From Saccharomonospora sp. CUA-673 (GTDB taxonomy: Bacteria; Actinomycetota; Actinomycetes; Mycobacteriales; Pseudonocardiaceae), in contig NZ_MKKE01000011.1 in the NCBI RefSeq assembly GCF_001942305.1, positions 219,170 through 283,169 of the forward strand: 64,000 bases of DNA, read 5' to 3'. Positions 55,630 to 64,000 of this stretch are shown here, piece by piece. A program made the position numbers and the translations under genes. The notes beneath the pieces were generated by a model that was not told where the DNA came from, searched no databases, and saw only the letters and a program-made list of their open reading frames with translations. How positions within the stretch are numbered: position 1 is the first letter of the stretch; every line of letters begins with the position of its first letter.

Positions 55630-55926
55630 TCAGTGCGGGACGAGGATCGCGACCAGTCCGGCGAGCGCGGTGAGGGCCACCAGCACCGTGGCCGTCGCCG
55701 CGACGCCGGCGTGCAGCGGCGGTGTGCCGCTGCGCAGGGCGCGGGACCGGGCCAGACCGGCGATCGACAGGACGGCGGTGCTGAGCACGGCGACGGGCGC
55801 CGCGGTGCTCAGCACCGCCGAACCGTGTGTCACGGCGGAGTGCACGAGCAGTCCGGTGCACGCCGCCGACGCCAGCGCCGTGCGCTGCCACGCCAGTCCC
55901 GTCCGCTCCGGTTGGGCCTCGTTCAC
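55630..55926 (-). CDS. DUF202 small membrane protein
   Basis: 98 residues, three predicted helices. ERTGLAWQRTALASAACTGL is the DUF202 start motif; the later helices contain APVAVLSTAVLSIAGLA and GVAATATVLVALTALAGLVA. The start GTG at 55926 lies 11 bases after the stop of the next DUF202 gene, in the same strand order GtrA, DUF202, DUF202. DUF202 proteins are known in yeast as vacuolar polyphosphate-complex partners (VTC1-type); the bacterial role is unknown. Confidence 0.82.
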   Translation of the reverse strand: MNEAQPERTGLAWQRTALASAACTGLLVHSAVTHGSAVLSTAAPVAVLSTAVLSIAGLARSRALRSGTPPLHAGVAATATVLVALTALAGLVAILVPH

Positions 55927-55937
55927 TCCGGCCCCGC

Positions 55938-56327
55938 TCAGCCGACCAGGACCAGGACGAGCGCGACGACGGTGATCGCGAGGATCCCTCCGGCCAGCAC
56001 GCCGAGCAGCAGGTTGTGCGGCATGGGCGTGCCCCGGCGCATCGCCCGCTGCACGGCGCGCCACCGCGGGTAGGCGGCTGCGGCGAGCACCAGCGCCAGC
56101 CCGATGCACAGCGCGGCGAGCACGGTCCGTGGACCCTGTTCGGCCAGGCCCGGCACGAGTTGCTGCACCGCCACCCCGCCCGCGACGAGACCGAGCGCCG
56201 TGCGCAGCCAGGCCAGGAACGTCCGTTCGTTGGCGAGTGTGAAGCGGAAATCGGGTTCGCGGTCGGCAGGGTGGTCCGCGGCGGTCGGGTCCGGCGCCGG
56301 GCCGCCGGTCGGGCGGCCGTCGCTCAC
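55938..56327 (-). CDS. YidH-like DUF202 membrane protein
   Basis: 129 residues. A polar N-terminus (about 35 residues) precedes FRFTLANERTFLAWLRTALG, the DUF202 signature, and helices VAGGVAVQQLVPGLAEQG, TVLAALCIGLALVLAAAAYP and LLLGVLAGGILAITVVALVL. It overlaps the GtrA stop by four bases (GTGA), so the pair is translationally coupled, and is followed by a second DUF202 gene. Confidence 0.85.
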   Translation of the reverse strand: MSDGRPTGGPAPDPTAADHPADREPDFRFTLANERTFLAWLRTALGLVAGGVAVQQLVPGLAEQGPRTVLAALCIGLALVLAAAAYPRWRAVQRAMRRGTPMPHNLLLGVLAGGILAITVVALVLVLVG

Positions 56328-56818
56328 GGGTCGCCTCCGCCGTCGCGGCGCCACACGAACACCCACCAGCGCAGCACCAGGAACCGCAGGATGCCCCCGA
56401 CCAGGCTCGTCGTGACCAGGACCGTCGCCTCGGTCGCGGGTTCGGGAGAGTCGGCCAGCAGGTGCAGCAGCCCCAGCGCCGCGGTCCCGGCGCACGCGTA
56501 GAACAGGAAGGTGCCGACGGTCTGCAGATGCTGCCGTGCCCGCGGGCCGGTGACGTCGTTGAACGTGATGCGCCGGTGGAACTCGGTGTTGAGCACCGTG
56601 GTGATCCCGATGGCGACCGGGTTGGCCAACGGCGCGGTGAGCGGTTCGCGCAGCATGAGGAACAGCACGCCCTGCAGCGCCGTGCTGATCGCGCCGCCCA
56701 CGACGTACAGCGGGACGTGCCGCGCGAGCCTGGGGTGGTGCCGCCGGTGCGGCCGCCGGGCGCCGGTGGGCGGCAACAGGCGGGGTCGCACCCGGACCCG
56801 GGGCCGCGCGAGGTTCAT
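56324..56818 (-). CDS. GtrA-family membrane protein
   Basis: 164 residues with four predicted helices: PLYVVGGAISTALQGVLFLM, VAIGITTVLNTEFHRRITFN, a third near FLFYACAGTAALGLLHLL and LVTTSLVGGILRFLVLRWWV. N..FHRRITF is the GtrA hallmark. A 30-residue Arg/His-rich N-terminus is unusual. GtrA proteins flip polyprenyl-linked sugars or act in surface polysaccharide decoration. It is the first gene of the GtrA-DUF202-DUF202 operon. Confidence 0.85.
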   Translation of the reverse strand: MNLARPRVRVRPRLLPPTGARRPHRRHHPRLARHVPLYVVGGAISTALQGVLFLMLREPLTAPLANPVAIGITTVLNTEFHRRITFNDVTGPRARQHLQTVGTFLFYACAGTAALGLLHLLADSPEPATEATVLVTTSLVGGILRFLVLRWWVFVWRRDGGGDP

Positions 56819-56902
56819 GCCTAGACGATACGTGTAACCCGCTGACCGGCGGGAACGACGCCCCCGCCGAAGTAGCCGGTGGTGCTTACGCAGCCGGACC
56901 GT

Positions 56903-57325
56903 TCATGTGCGGACCGCTTCGACCGCGCTGTCCAGATCGGCGTGCAGAGGCATTTGCTCGGCCAGGCCGGTCGCCTCGAGGGGGCGCAGCACCACCCGGG
57001 TTCCGGCGACGATCGCCCAGGTCAGGCGGTCACCGGACGACGCCTCGACGAGTTCGGCGAGGACGGACAGTCCCGCCGAGCCGAGGAACTCCACCCCGTC
57101 GAGGTCGAGGACGAGGCGTGCCGGCGTGGTGAGTTCCTCCTGGATCCAGCTGCGCAGGTCGGGTGCGGACAACAGGTCGACCTCGCCGCTGACGCGGGCG
57201 AGCACGATGCCGTCGGAACGGCGTTCGGCATCGATGCGCATGGCGGCGTTGTCGGTCGTGGCCGTCGGCGCGGCGGTCGTTGCGGCCGTGCCGGACGTGG
57301 GTTCGGGGGTGTCGATGTTGTGCAC
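56903..57325 (-). CDS. STAS-domain anti-sigma-factor antagonist
   Basis: 140-residue SpoIIAA/RsbV-like protein. A 28-residue Thr/Ala/Pro-rich tail precedes the STAS domain: VSGEVDLLSAPDLRSWIQEE, RLVLDLDGVEFLGSAGLSVL with the phosphorylatable Ser in FLGSAGLS, and the end DLDSAVEAVRT. In partner-switching systems the unphosphorylated form releases a sigma factor from its RsbW kinase. No kinase, phosphatase or sigma gene adjoins it. It starts with GTG at 57325 after GGGAG. A SigB/SigF-type promoter motif lies 180 bp away but points the other way. Confidence 0.88.
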   Translation of the reverse strand: MHNIDTPEPTSGTAATTAAPTATTDNAAMRIDAERRSDGIVLARVSGEVDLLSAPDLRSWIQEELTTPARLVLDLDGVEFLGSAGLSVLAELVEASSGDRLTWAIVAGTRVVLRPLEATGLAEQMPLHADLDSAVEAVRT

Positions 57326-57818
57326 TGCTGGTCTCCCTTCGTCGATGGGCCGGAAGTGCTCATCGACGCAAGATCGGGTCCGATGAATCGGTCCTGACGG
57401 AAATTATGTACCGGCTGCGCAAGGCCCACCGTAGAAACCTCGGCCGCAGCTTTCAACTCCGACCATGCGCGGAGGCGTGTGACTAATGCCGGTCGGTGAT
57501 GTTGTTTAGGGCCACGCCATCGGGGTATCCGGGACGTCGGCTGCAGGAAAAGTTCCGGCTGTCCACTTTCAGAAAGTGGTGGACGTGGGCGCCGGGAAAT
57601 GCCCGATGTTCGCCGTTGTAAGGCTGTGACAGGGCAGGTGCGAGCTGGTGGCGGGGGTGCGGAGTCGGCGGACTTCGACCCGGCCCGAACCCGGGTGTCG
57701 TGGATTTTCCTGATGGCCCGACGTGGTGCGGAAAATGGGCGTGCCGGTAGCGCAGCGCGGTCCCGGGACCTTTACGGTGGGAATGGCAGCCTCAAGCAAC
57801 CGAAGGGAAATAGCGACC
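57326..57818. other. 493-bp intergenic region with promoter-like motifs
   Basis: No supportable gene. It contains the GTTT-N15-GGGTAT motif (57504-57528) and a 17-bp palindrome CCACTTTC-A-GAAAGTGG (57563-57579), and is less GC-rich near 57380-57520 than its surroundings. It separates the divergent STAS and HesB-like genes. Confidence 0.6.
57504..57528 (+). promoter_or_regulatory. SigB/SigF-type promoter motif
   Basis: GTTT (57504-57507), 15-bp spacer, GGGTAT (57523-57528). This matches the actinobacterial general-stress sigma factor consensus (GTTT-N14..17-GGGTAT). It points at the HesB-like gene with a leader of about 280 bases. A palindrome at 57563-57579 sits just downstream, where a repressor could act. 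Confidence 0.55.
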
Positions 57819-58115
57819 ATGCTTGCGATGACTGACGCTGCCGTGGAGGCGATCAGTGCGCTGACCGCTCAGGACGGTCAGGACGCCGCCGGTCTCCGGT
57901 TCGCGGTCCGGGAGGAGACGGAAGAGGGAGCGCAGCTCGCCCTGTCGGTCGCCCCGGGGCCGGAGGAGGGCGACCAGGTGCTGGGAACCGAGAGCGGGGC
58001 CCGGGTCTTCCTGGAAGCCAAGGCGTCGACGTTCCTCGACGACAAGGTCCTCGATGTCCAGCAGGACGAGCAGGGACAGCTGAACTTCGCGGTGATGCAG
58101 CAGCCGGAAGGCTGA
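57819..58115 (+). CDS. HesB/IscA-like protein without cluster cysteines
   Basis: 98-residue small protein with the HesB/A-type fold pattern: MLAMTDAAVEAISALTAQDG, AAGLRFAVREETEEGAQLAL, GARVFLEAKASTFLDDKVLD and a VQQDEQGQLNFAVM end. The family's conserved cysteines are all absent, so it cannot hold an Fe-S cluster in the usual way. The ATG at 57819 follows GAAGGGA; an ATG at 57783 is an alternative. A stress-type promoter motif lies upstream, so it may be a stress protein. Similar Cys-less proteins are common in actinobacteria. Confidence 0.75.
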   Translation: MLAMTDAAVEAISALTAQDGQDAAGLRFAVREETEEGAQLALSVAPGPEEGDQVLGTESGARVFLEAKASTFLDDKVLDVQQDEQGQLNFAVMQQPEG

Positions 58116-58248
58116 CGCACCCGTCCTCGACGTTCTCCGTGTGCCGGCGCCGCCCTTCGGGTGCGCCGGCACACGTGTGTTCGGGGTCGGTGATCGCGGG
58201 TAGTCGCAGCCGACGAGAGTCGACCGCCGATCCGAAAGGGCATCCGTG

Positions 58249-59433
58249 ATGAAGGCTGCGACCTGGCAGGGTAAGCGTGACGTCCGTGTGCAGGAGGTTC
58301 CCGACCCGCGCATCGAGGAGCCGACCGACGCGATCGTGGAGATCACCTCGACCGCGATCTGCGGTTCCGATCTGCATCTGTACGAGGTGCTCGGTCCGTT
58401 CATGACGCCGGGGGACGTCCTCGGCCACGAACCGATGGGCATCGTGCGGGAGACGGGTAACGCCGTGCCGAACCTGAAGCCCGGAGATCGGGTCGTCGTT
58501 CCGTTCAACATCTCGTGCGGGCAGTGCTACTACTGCTCGCAACGCCTCTACACGCAGTGCGAGCGCACGCAGGTGCGCGATCAGGGCAAGGGTGCCGCGT
58601 TGTTCGGTTACACGAAGATGTACGGACCGGTACCGGGTGGTCAGGCCGAACTGCTGCGCGTGCCCCAGGCGCACTTCGGTCCGGTGAAGATCCCCGAGTC
58701 CGGGCCCGACGAACGATTCCTGTTCCTGTCGGACGTGTTGCCCACGGCGTGGCAGGCGGTGGAGTACGCCGACGTGCCCGTCGGAGGCAGCTGTGTCGTC
58801 CTCGGACTGGGGCCGATCGGGCAGATGTCGGCGCGCGTCGCGCGGCACCGCGGGGCGGGGTCCGTGCTCGGCGTGGACCTGGTCGACGAGCGGCTGCAGA
58901 TGGCTCAGCGGCACGGTGTGGACACCCTGGATCTGCGTACGGTCAAGGACGTCGGCGAGGCGGTGCGCGAGCGCACCGACGGCCGGGGTGCCGACGCGGT
59001 GATCGACGCCGTCGGCATGGAGGCCCACGGAGCCCCGGTGAGCACGTTGGTGCAGCAGTTCGCGACGTTGCTGCCCGACAGGGTGGCGGAGAAGGTGTTC
59101 GCCAAGGCCGGCCTCGACCGGATGAGCGCGCTGTACACGGCGATCGACGCGGTGCGCAGGGGTGGCACGGTGTCTCTGTCGGGTGTCTACGGCGGCATGG
59201 CCGACCCGATGCCGATGTTGACAATGTTCGACAAGCAGATCCAGCTGCGGATGGGTCAGGCCAACGTGCGTGCGTGGACCGACGACATCCTGCCGTTGCT
59301 GACCGGTGACGGCGATCCGCTCGGGGTGGACGATCTCACCACCCATCGCGTACCGCTCGACGACGCATCCGATGCGTACGGCATGTTCCAGGCCAAACGC
59401 GACGGTGCCATCAAGGTGGTGCTCGAGCCCTAG
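58249..59433 (+). CDS. zinc-dependent alcohol dehydrogenase (formaldehyde dehydrogenase-like)
   Basis: 394-residue medium-chain enzyme. ICGSDLHLYEVLGPFM and LGHEPMGIV hold the catalytic zinc ligands; FNISCGQCYYCSQRLYTQCE is the four-Cys structural zinc lobe; VVLGLGPIGQMSARVARHRG binds NAD(P). The insert MEAHGAPVSTLVQQFATLLP is typical of the glutathione-independent formaldehyde dehydrogenase-like branch. The ATG at 58249 is preferred to GTG 58246 since AAAGGG lies about seven bases before. Substrate: formaldehyde or another alcohol/aldehyde, unresolved. Confidence 0.9.
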   Translation: MKAATWQGKRDVRVQEVPDPRIEEPTDAIVEITSTAICGSDLHLYEVLGPFMTPGDVLGHEPMGIVRETGNAVPNLKPGDRVVVPFNISCGQCYYCSQRLYTQCERTQVRDQGKGAALFGYTKMYGPVPGGQAELLRVPQAHFGPVKIPESGPDERFLFLSDVLPTAWQAVEYADVPVGGSCVVLGLGPIGQMSARVARHRGAGSVLGVDLVDERLQMAQRHGVDTLDLRTVKDVGEAVRERTDGRGADAVIDAVGMEAHGAPVSTLVQQFATLLPDRVAEKVFAKAGLDRMSALYTAIDAVRRGGTVSLSGVYGGMADPMPMLTMFDKQIQLRMGQANVRAWTDDILPLLTGDGDPLGVDDLTTHRVPLDDASDAYGMFQAKRDGAIKVVLEP

Positions 59434-59672
59434 CCCGGCACCGGTGCGGATGGTCGATCCCCACGATGTGCCCGTGTGTTCGGGGCCGGTCGACGGCGTC
59501 CGGGGTGTAGGGTCACTCGACCCGGTGAAAAGCGTGGTATGTCGGTATCGGAAGATTCGACCGGCGTGAGCCGGGCTCGGGGGCCGGCTGTGACCCGGTG
59601 AACGGACGCGCCGCGATCCGGAACCGACGCACGTTCGCGCCCGTCGGTCGTGGTGACGTCGTGGGGACGGGA

Positions 59673-62600
59673 GTGAGCGTCGTGTCATGGGCTGGGGTGT
59701 CGTCGGCCGGACGGGTGCGGCGACGGTGGGCGAGCGCGGGATGCGCGGCTGCCCTCGTCGTGGTCGGCCTGCCCGGCGCGGCTGCCGGGCAGGCGGCGGA
59801 GGAGTCGACGTCGTGGACGGTCGAGCACGTGGCGGGCGGCACCGAGGCGGGGTTCTCCGGGGACGGGCACGCCGCGGTCGATGCGAGGATCGGGGGAGGC
59901 GGCAACCTGGCCGTCGGCGCCGGTGGTGCGGTCTATCTGCCCGATGACGACGGCGATCGCGTGCGCGTGATCGGTACCGACGGTGTCATCGACACGGTGC
60001 CCGGGACGCGTGCGGCCGACAGCGCGACCGGTACGCCGCGCGCGGTCGCGGTCGGCGACGGCGCCCTGTTCGTCGCCGGCGACGATGCGGTCGTCCGCCG
60101 GTCGGGCGGGAACGAGTCGGTGCTGGCCACGGTGGGCGATGTCGTGCCGAGCGCCGAGGATCTGGCGGTCGACGACGACGGCAACGTCTATGTCGCCGGG
60201 TCCGACACGGTGGCGCGGATCCCCGCCGGCGGCGGGGAGCCCGAGGTGATCGCCGGTGGCGGCCGGGTCCCACCGCAGCGCCTCGACGGTGCGGATGCGA
60301 CGCGCGCGTCGTTGCCCGCCCACCTGCAGATGGCGGTGCGTGGTGACGGCACGGTGTACCTGCGTCCGGGGGAATCCGAGCTGTATCGGGTCGATCCGGA
60401 CGGCGCGCTGCACACGCTTCGCGGACCGCATCGGGAGTCCGGGTTCGCCGGTGACGGGGGACCGGTGGACGAGGCGCAGTTCGGTGGGCGCCTCGCCGGT
60501 CCGGCGATCGGTCCGGACGGCCGGCTGTACGTGCTCGATGCCCGCAACAGCGTGGTGCGGGTGATCGGCCGGGACGGGGTGGTGACGTCATTGACGCCGC
60601 CGGCCATCACTCCCGACGAGGCCGGCGCGCGGTTGGCCGTGTCGGCCGAGGGTGCGGTGTACGTGCGGAGCGGGCCGTCCGTGGAGCGGCTGGTCGAGGT
60701 GGACCGCGGTGCGGCCGGGCAGGGCAGGGCGCATTACCCGTCGCATTACAGCGCGGAGGAACCGGGAACGGTGTATCCGGTTGCCGGTGCGGACGAGGGC
60801 GCCACGGTCGGCGAGGAGCTGCGGCAGGCGCGGCAGGCGGGTTCGCCCGACCCGGATGTGGAGCAGCGGGTGCGGGTGGCGACGGGTCCGCGTGGGGTGA
60901 CGTATTACGCCGATTCGGCCGCGCACCGGGTGTGGCGGGTCGAACGGGACGGCGGGGTGGAGGTCGTCGCGGGCACGGGTGAGGCCGGGTTCGCGGGTGA
61001 CGACGGTCCGGCCGGTGAGGCGCAGCTCGACGAGCCGACGGGCGTGGCGGTCGGCCCGGACGGTGCGGTCTACATCGCCGATTCGGCCAACGACCGGGTA
61101 CGCCGGGTCGGCGGCGACGGGGTGATCACGACGGTCGCCGGGGATGGCTCGCGGGTCGAGGACGACGCGGACGGGCGGGCTCTCGACGATGAGCGGGCGA
61201 CCGAGGTTCCGGTGAGTCCGACCGATGTGGACGTGGCCGGCGACGGTGTGGTGTACGTGGCGGAGGGGCCGCACGACCGGATTTCACGGGTCGGTACCGA
61301 CGGCACGATCGACATCGTGGCGGGGTCCGGTGAGCGCGACGGTGCGGAGGCGGACGGTTTCGCGGCCACGGAGGCGCTGGTGCGCGGGCCGCATGCGTTG
61401 ACGGTGTCGCGGGAGGGGCGGGTGTTCTTCCTGGAGGGGGGCGACAGGCTCGTGCGGCCGGCGGTGCGGATGGTCGATGCCTCGGGGGTGCTGTACACGG
61501 TGGCGGGCACGGCGTCGCCGGGGCAGCGTTTCGGCGCGGACGCGGGCTTCGCGGGTGACGGCGGGCCGGCGAGGGATGCGTTGTTGAACGGTCCGCGGGA
61601 TCTGGCGGTGCGTGCGGACGGGACGTTGTACGTCGCGGACACCGACAATGCGCGGGTGCGGGCGATCGATGCGGGCGGCACGATCCGCACGGTGGCGGGT
61701 ACGGGTGAGCGTGCCGACGGCGAGGACGGTGCGCGGGCGCGGTCGGCGCCGTTGGACGCGCCGCAGTCGTTGGATGTGGCGGCGGACGGTTCGTTGCGGT
61801 TGGCCGCGGGGTCGGCGGGTGCGGTGCGCGCGGTGTCCGGTGGCGAGTTGGACACGGTGGCGGAGTTGGACGTCGATGGTGGGGTGGGGGTGCAGCGGCC
61901 GGCGACGGAGGTGGTGTTCCACCCGCGGATGGTTGACGGGTTGGCGGTGGATCAGGACGGGTCGTTGTTGCTTGTGGACGGTTCCGGCCCGTTGATGACG
62001 GTGAACCGGCACGGCATGTTCGACTTCGAGTCCGATGTGGACGGGTTGGGGTCGGGACCGGTGTCGGCGGTCGATGTGGGGCCGGACGGTGCGTGGTATG
62101 TGGCGGTGCAGAACGTCGTGTATCGCGTGATGTCGGGTGCCGATGGCGATGGCGATGTCGTGGCGGTGCCGGTGGCGGGCGGTGGTCTGGAGCGGGACGA
62201 GGATGTGGGCGTGGACACCTGGACGCCCAGGGCCGCGCGACGATGTCGCACTGACCGACGTGACCGGGTTGGCGGTGGGGGAGAACGGGCTGTTCGTGGC
62301 GACGGCGAACAACGTGTATCGGGTGGATGCGGATGGGGGGATCCAGCGGTGGTTCCGTGAGGAGGGGGTTGAGGGGCCGCCGGTGGGGGACATGGCGGTG
62401 GGGGAGCGTGACGAGTTGTTCGTGACGGTGCCGGAGGCCGGGCAGGTGTGGCGGTTGGACGGCGAGGGGCGTGGGACGGCGTTCGCGGGTGTCGGTCAGG
62501 ACGAGGACACGTATTGGGAGGGTGTCGACGGGCTGAATGCGGGTGAGGTGGCGTTGGAGGATCCGCGTGGGGTGGCCGTGGACGGGGGCACGGTGTATGT

Positions 62601-63003
62601 CGGGACGGCGCACGGTGTGGTGCGGATCGACGAGTCGGGTACGGCGTTGACGGTGGCGGGTGCCGATCGTGCGGTGGGCGCGGTGGGTGCGCTGGCGTTG
62701 GATCGGCACGGCGATCTGTATTTCTCGGATTTGAGTTCGGCTCAGGTGAGCGTGTTGATCCAGCCGACGCGCATCGAGGATCCGTTCCATTGGGAGCACA
62801 TTGTGGGAATCGCCGCGGTGGGTGTGATCGTACTGTTCGGTGTGGTCCGGTTCGGACCGTCGTTGTGGCGGCGGGTGATGGGCGGTCAGGACGCGTCGGC
62901 GCGGGACGAGGCCGAGAACTCGGCCGCGGAGGTGCGTCCGGGCGGGTCCGATGTGGACACCGATGATGGGGATGACTGGTTCGACGACAGGTCGCAGCGT
63001 TAG
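59673..63003 (+). CDS. exported membrane-anchored NHL beta-propeller protein (frameshifted)
   Basis: About 1,110 residues. A signal peptide (CAAALVVVGLPGAAAGQA) is followed by many NHL-type blades, best seen in GEAGFAGDDGPAGEAQLDEP, GVAVGPDGAVYIADSANDRV and the later AGFAGDGGPARDALLNGPRD. Near the end there is one helix (HIVGIAAVGVIVLFGVVRFG) and an acidic tail (TDDGDDWFDDRSQR), so the propellers face outward. The frame changes at about 62216-62240 by a net of two bases, which fits two more single-base losses. The start GTG at 59673 is an estimate. It overlaps the convergent HNH gene by four bases. Function unknown; extracellular binding is likely. Confidence 0.75.
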
Positions 63004-64000
63004 AACGGCGGTTTGTCGGGGTCAGGTGGTCGGCCGGGTTGCTGGCCGGGCGGTTCGCCGGGTCGTGGTTTCGGTGTCGGGGTGAGGACGGGTGTGCGCC
63101 GTCCGGTGTGAGGGGTTCCGAGTGGTGTGGTGACGGTTGTTGTGCCGTGGGTTGGGTTGTGGGTGGTGGTCCAGCCGCGGGTGTTTTTCATGCGGTGGTG
63201 TCGGCGGCAGCGGGCGGTGAGGTTGGCCAGGGATGTGGGTCCGTTGTCGCGGGCCCATTCCTGCTCATGGTCGGTATCGCAGTGCCGCGCCGGTCGGTGG
63301 CACCAGGGGACGACACATTCGCGGTCCCGCACCCGCATGGCCTCGCGGATCGTGGCCGTGGGTCGGTAGCGGGACCGGCCCAGATCAACCGGATCGCCAG
63401 TCGCCGGGTCGCAGAGCACCTTCCGCCAGGTCGACTTGGGGTTCGTGGCGATCTCCCGCCCGATGGCGCCAGGGATAGGCCCGTAACCATCGAGCTCGGC
63501 GCCCGACTCGGACATGGACAGGGCGGTGTCGACGGGCATGTGCACATAGACCACCGCGGCAACCTCGGGCGTCTTCGCGCCGGGGTCGTTGCCCAGCAGC
63601 AGGTCAGCCACCACGTCCGCACGCAACTGGTCGTAGCTGCGCTTGTGCCCGTCGCGCTTACGTTGCCGGGCCAACGAATCCACCCGCGCGTAGCAAGCCG
63701 CGGCGACCTCGGACCGCATCGTGGTTACGAGCCGCGACTGGCAGTTCTCGCCATGCTCAAGCGTCACCTTCCGACCCTCGTCGGCCTTGCGAGCCCGCTC
63801 GACCCGACCGGCCGGGTCCACTTTGTCGACGAGCCGCCGAACGGCCCGAACGAGGTTGTGCGGCAACCACATCGTCTCGGCAGCCGAAGCAAGCTTGTCG
63901 ACCAACAACGAGTCGACCTCGCGAGCGTGCTCATCGGACAGCACACCCGTCACCTCAACGACCCGGGACGCGGCGTAATACTCAACCTTCCCGTCCTCCA
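63000..64000 (-). CDS. DUF222/HNH endonuclease domain protein, 5' end outside the window
   Basis: The frame is open to base 64000 (EDGKVEYYAASRVVEVTGVL), so the N-terminus lies beyond the edge. DUF222 is followed by the HNH motif: CVVPWCHRPARHCDTDHEQE, WARDNGPTSLANLTARCRRH and HRMKNTRGWTTTHNPTHGTT. The last 50 residues are Pro-rich (PKPRPGEPPGQQPGRPPDP). Such 13E12-type proteins are multicopy in actinobacteria. It could be a nuclease of unknown target; no mobile-element ends were seen here. Confidence 0.88.
   Translation of the reverse strand, partial: EDGKVEYYAASRVVEVTGVLSDEHAREVDSLLVDKLASAAETMWLPHNLVRAVRRLVDKVDPAGRVERARKADEGRKVTLEHGENCQSRLVTTMRSEVAAACYARVDSLARQRKRDGHKRSYDQLRADVVADLLLGNDPGAKTPEVAAVVYVHMPVDTALSMSESGAELDGYGPIPGAIGREIATNPKSTWRKVLCDPATGDPVDLGRSRYRPTATIREAMRVRDRECVVPWCHRPARHCDTDHEQEWARDNGPTSLANLTARCRRHHRMKNTRGWTTTHNPTHGTTTVTTPLGTPHTGRRTPVLTPTPKPRPGEPPGQQPGRPPDPDKPPF

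Noticed and set aside
63000..64000. DUF222/HNH gene as part of a mobile element
   Set aside because: No inverted ends, integrase or direct repeats in view; these genes are common chromosomal families, and the gene is cut by the window edge.

Overview
The window is high-GC DNA from an actinobacterium. F420-dependent enzyme, WhiB, BioQ-like and ComEA/ComEC genes, the order nadD-rsfS-gpgP-octT-degV-comEA-comEC-holA-rpsT-lepA (as around Rv2421c-Rv2404c of Mycobacterium tuberculosis) and rne-rplU-rpmA-obgE-proB all fit. A member of the Pseudonocardiaceae (Amycolatopsis/Saccharomonospora-like) is my best guess from protein wording; it is not proven. No rRNA, tRNA, CRISPR array, insertion sequence or prophage was seen. 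This is mostly core chromosome.

Layout. 1-9.3 kb: a 5'-truncated phoD, a reductase facing an HxlR regulator, ndk, a DrrAB-like ABC exporter, a BioQ-like TetR repressor divergent from bioB across a promoter with two tandem operators, and a secreted subtilase. 9.3-16.9 kb: rne (with an IF2_N-like N-terminus), rplU, rpmA, obgE, proB. 16.9-20.5 kb: an MHS-type transporter and a RecQ fused to a phosphoribosyltransferase domain. 20.5-33.4 kb: NAD synthesis (nadD), ribosome silencing (rsfS), a gpgP/octT pair suggesting methylglucose lipopolysaccharide synthesis, DNA uptake (comEA, comEC), thrC behind a SAM-I riboswitch, holA, rpsT and lepA. 33.4-39.7 kb: small metabolic genes, an RNase Sa-like/barstar toxin-inhibitor pair, a secreted phosphodiesterase and a GntR remnant. 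39.7-46.3 kb: an assimilatory sulfate reduction operon on the minus strand (nirA, a 42-residue zinc-ribbon protein, cysH, cysD, cysN, sirohydrochlorin chelatase) preceded by an 18-codon leader peptide. 46.4-51.5 kb: an inverted-repeat element, an unknown gene, and cstA with a small Cys-Cys-ending protein and an ArsA-type ATPase, facing an ACR3-like carrier. 51.5-64 kb: hemW, a saccharopine-dehydrogenase-like reductase, a WhiD/WhiB3-type regulator, an F420 enzyme, a DUF202/DUF202/GtrA membrane operon, a STAS protein, a HesB-like protein without cysteines, a zinc alcohol dehydrogenase, a large membrane-anchored beta-propeller and an edge-truncated DUF222/HNH protein.

Sequence quality. Fifteen genes, including the normally essential nadD, holA and rne, carry apparent frameshifts. 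Where the sign can be read they are nearly all single-base losses (about 20 in 64 kb), with protein homology continuing in the next frame. I treat these as probable sequencing or assembly errors, annotate each as one gene and give the break position. The GntR remnant differs: it lacks its DNA-binding domain and its shift has the opposite sign, so it is called a pseudogene.

Regulation that can be read directly includes the two TGAAC-N3-GTTCA operators on the bioB promoter, the SAM-I riboswitch next to the thrC ribosome binding site, the nirA leader peptide, a GTTT-N15-GGGTAT (SigB/SigF type) promoter before the HesB-like gene, paired DnaA boxes before comEA, and perfect-hairpin terminators after phoD, rpmA, holA/rpsT, lepA and the nitronate monooxygenase.
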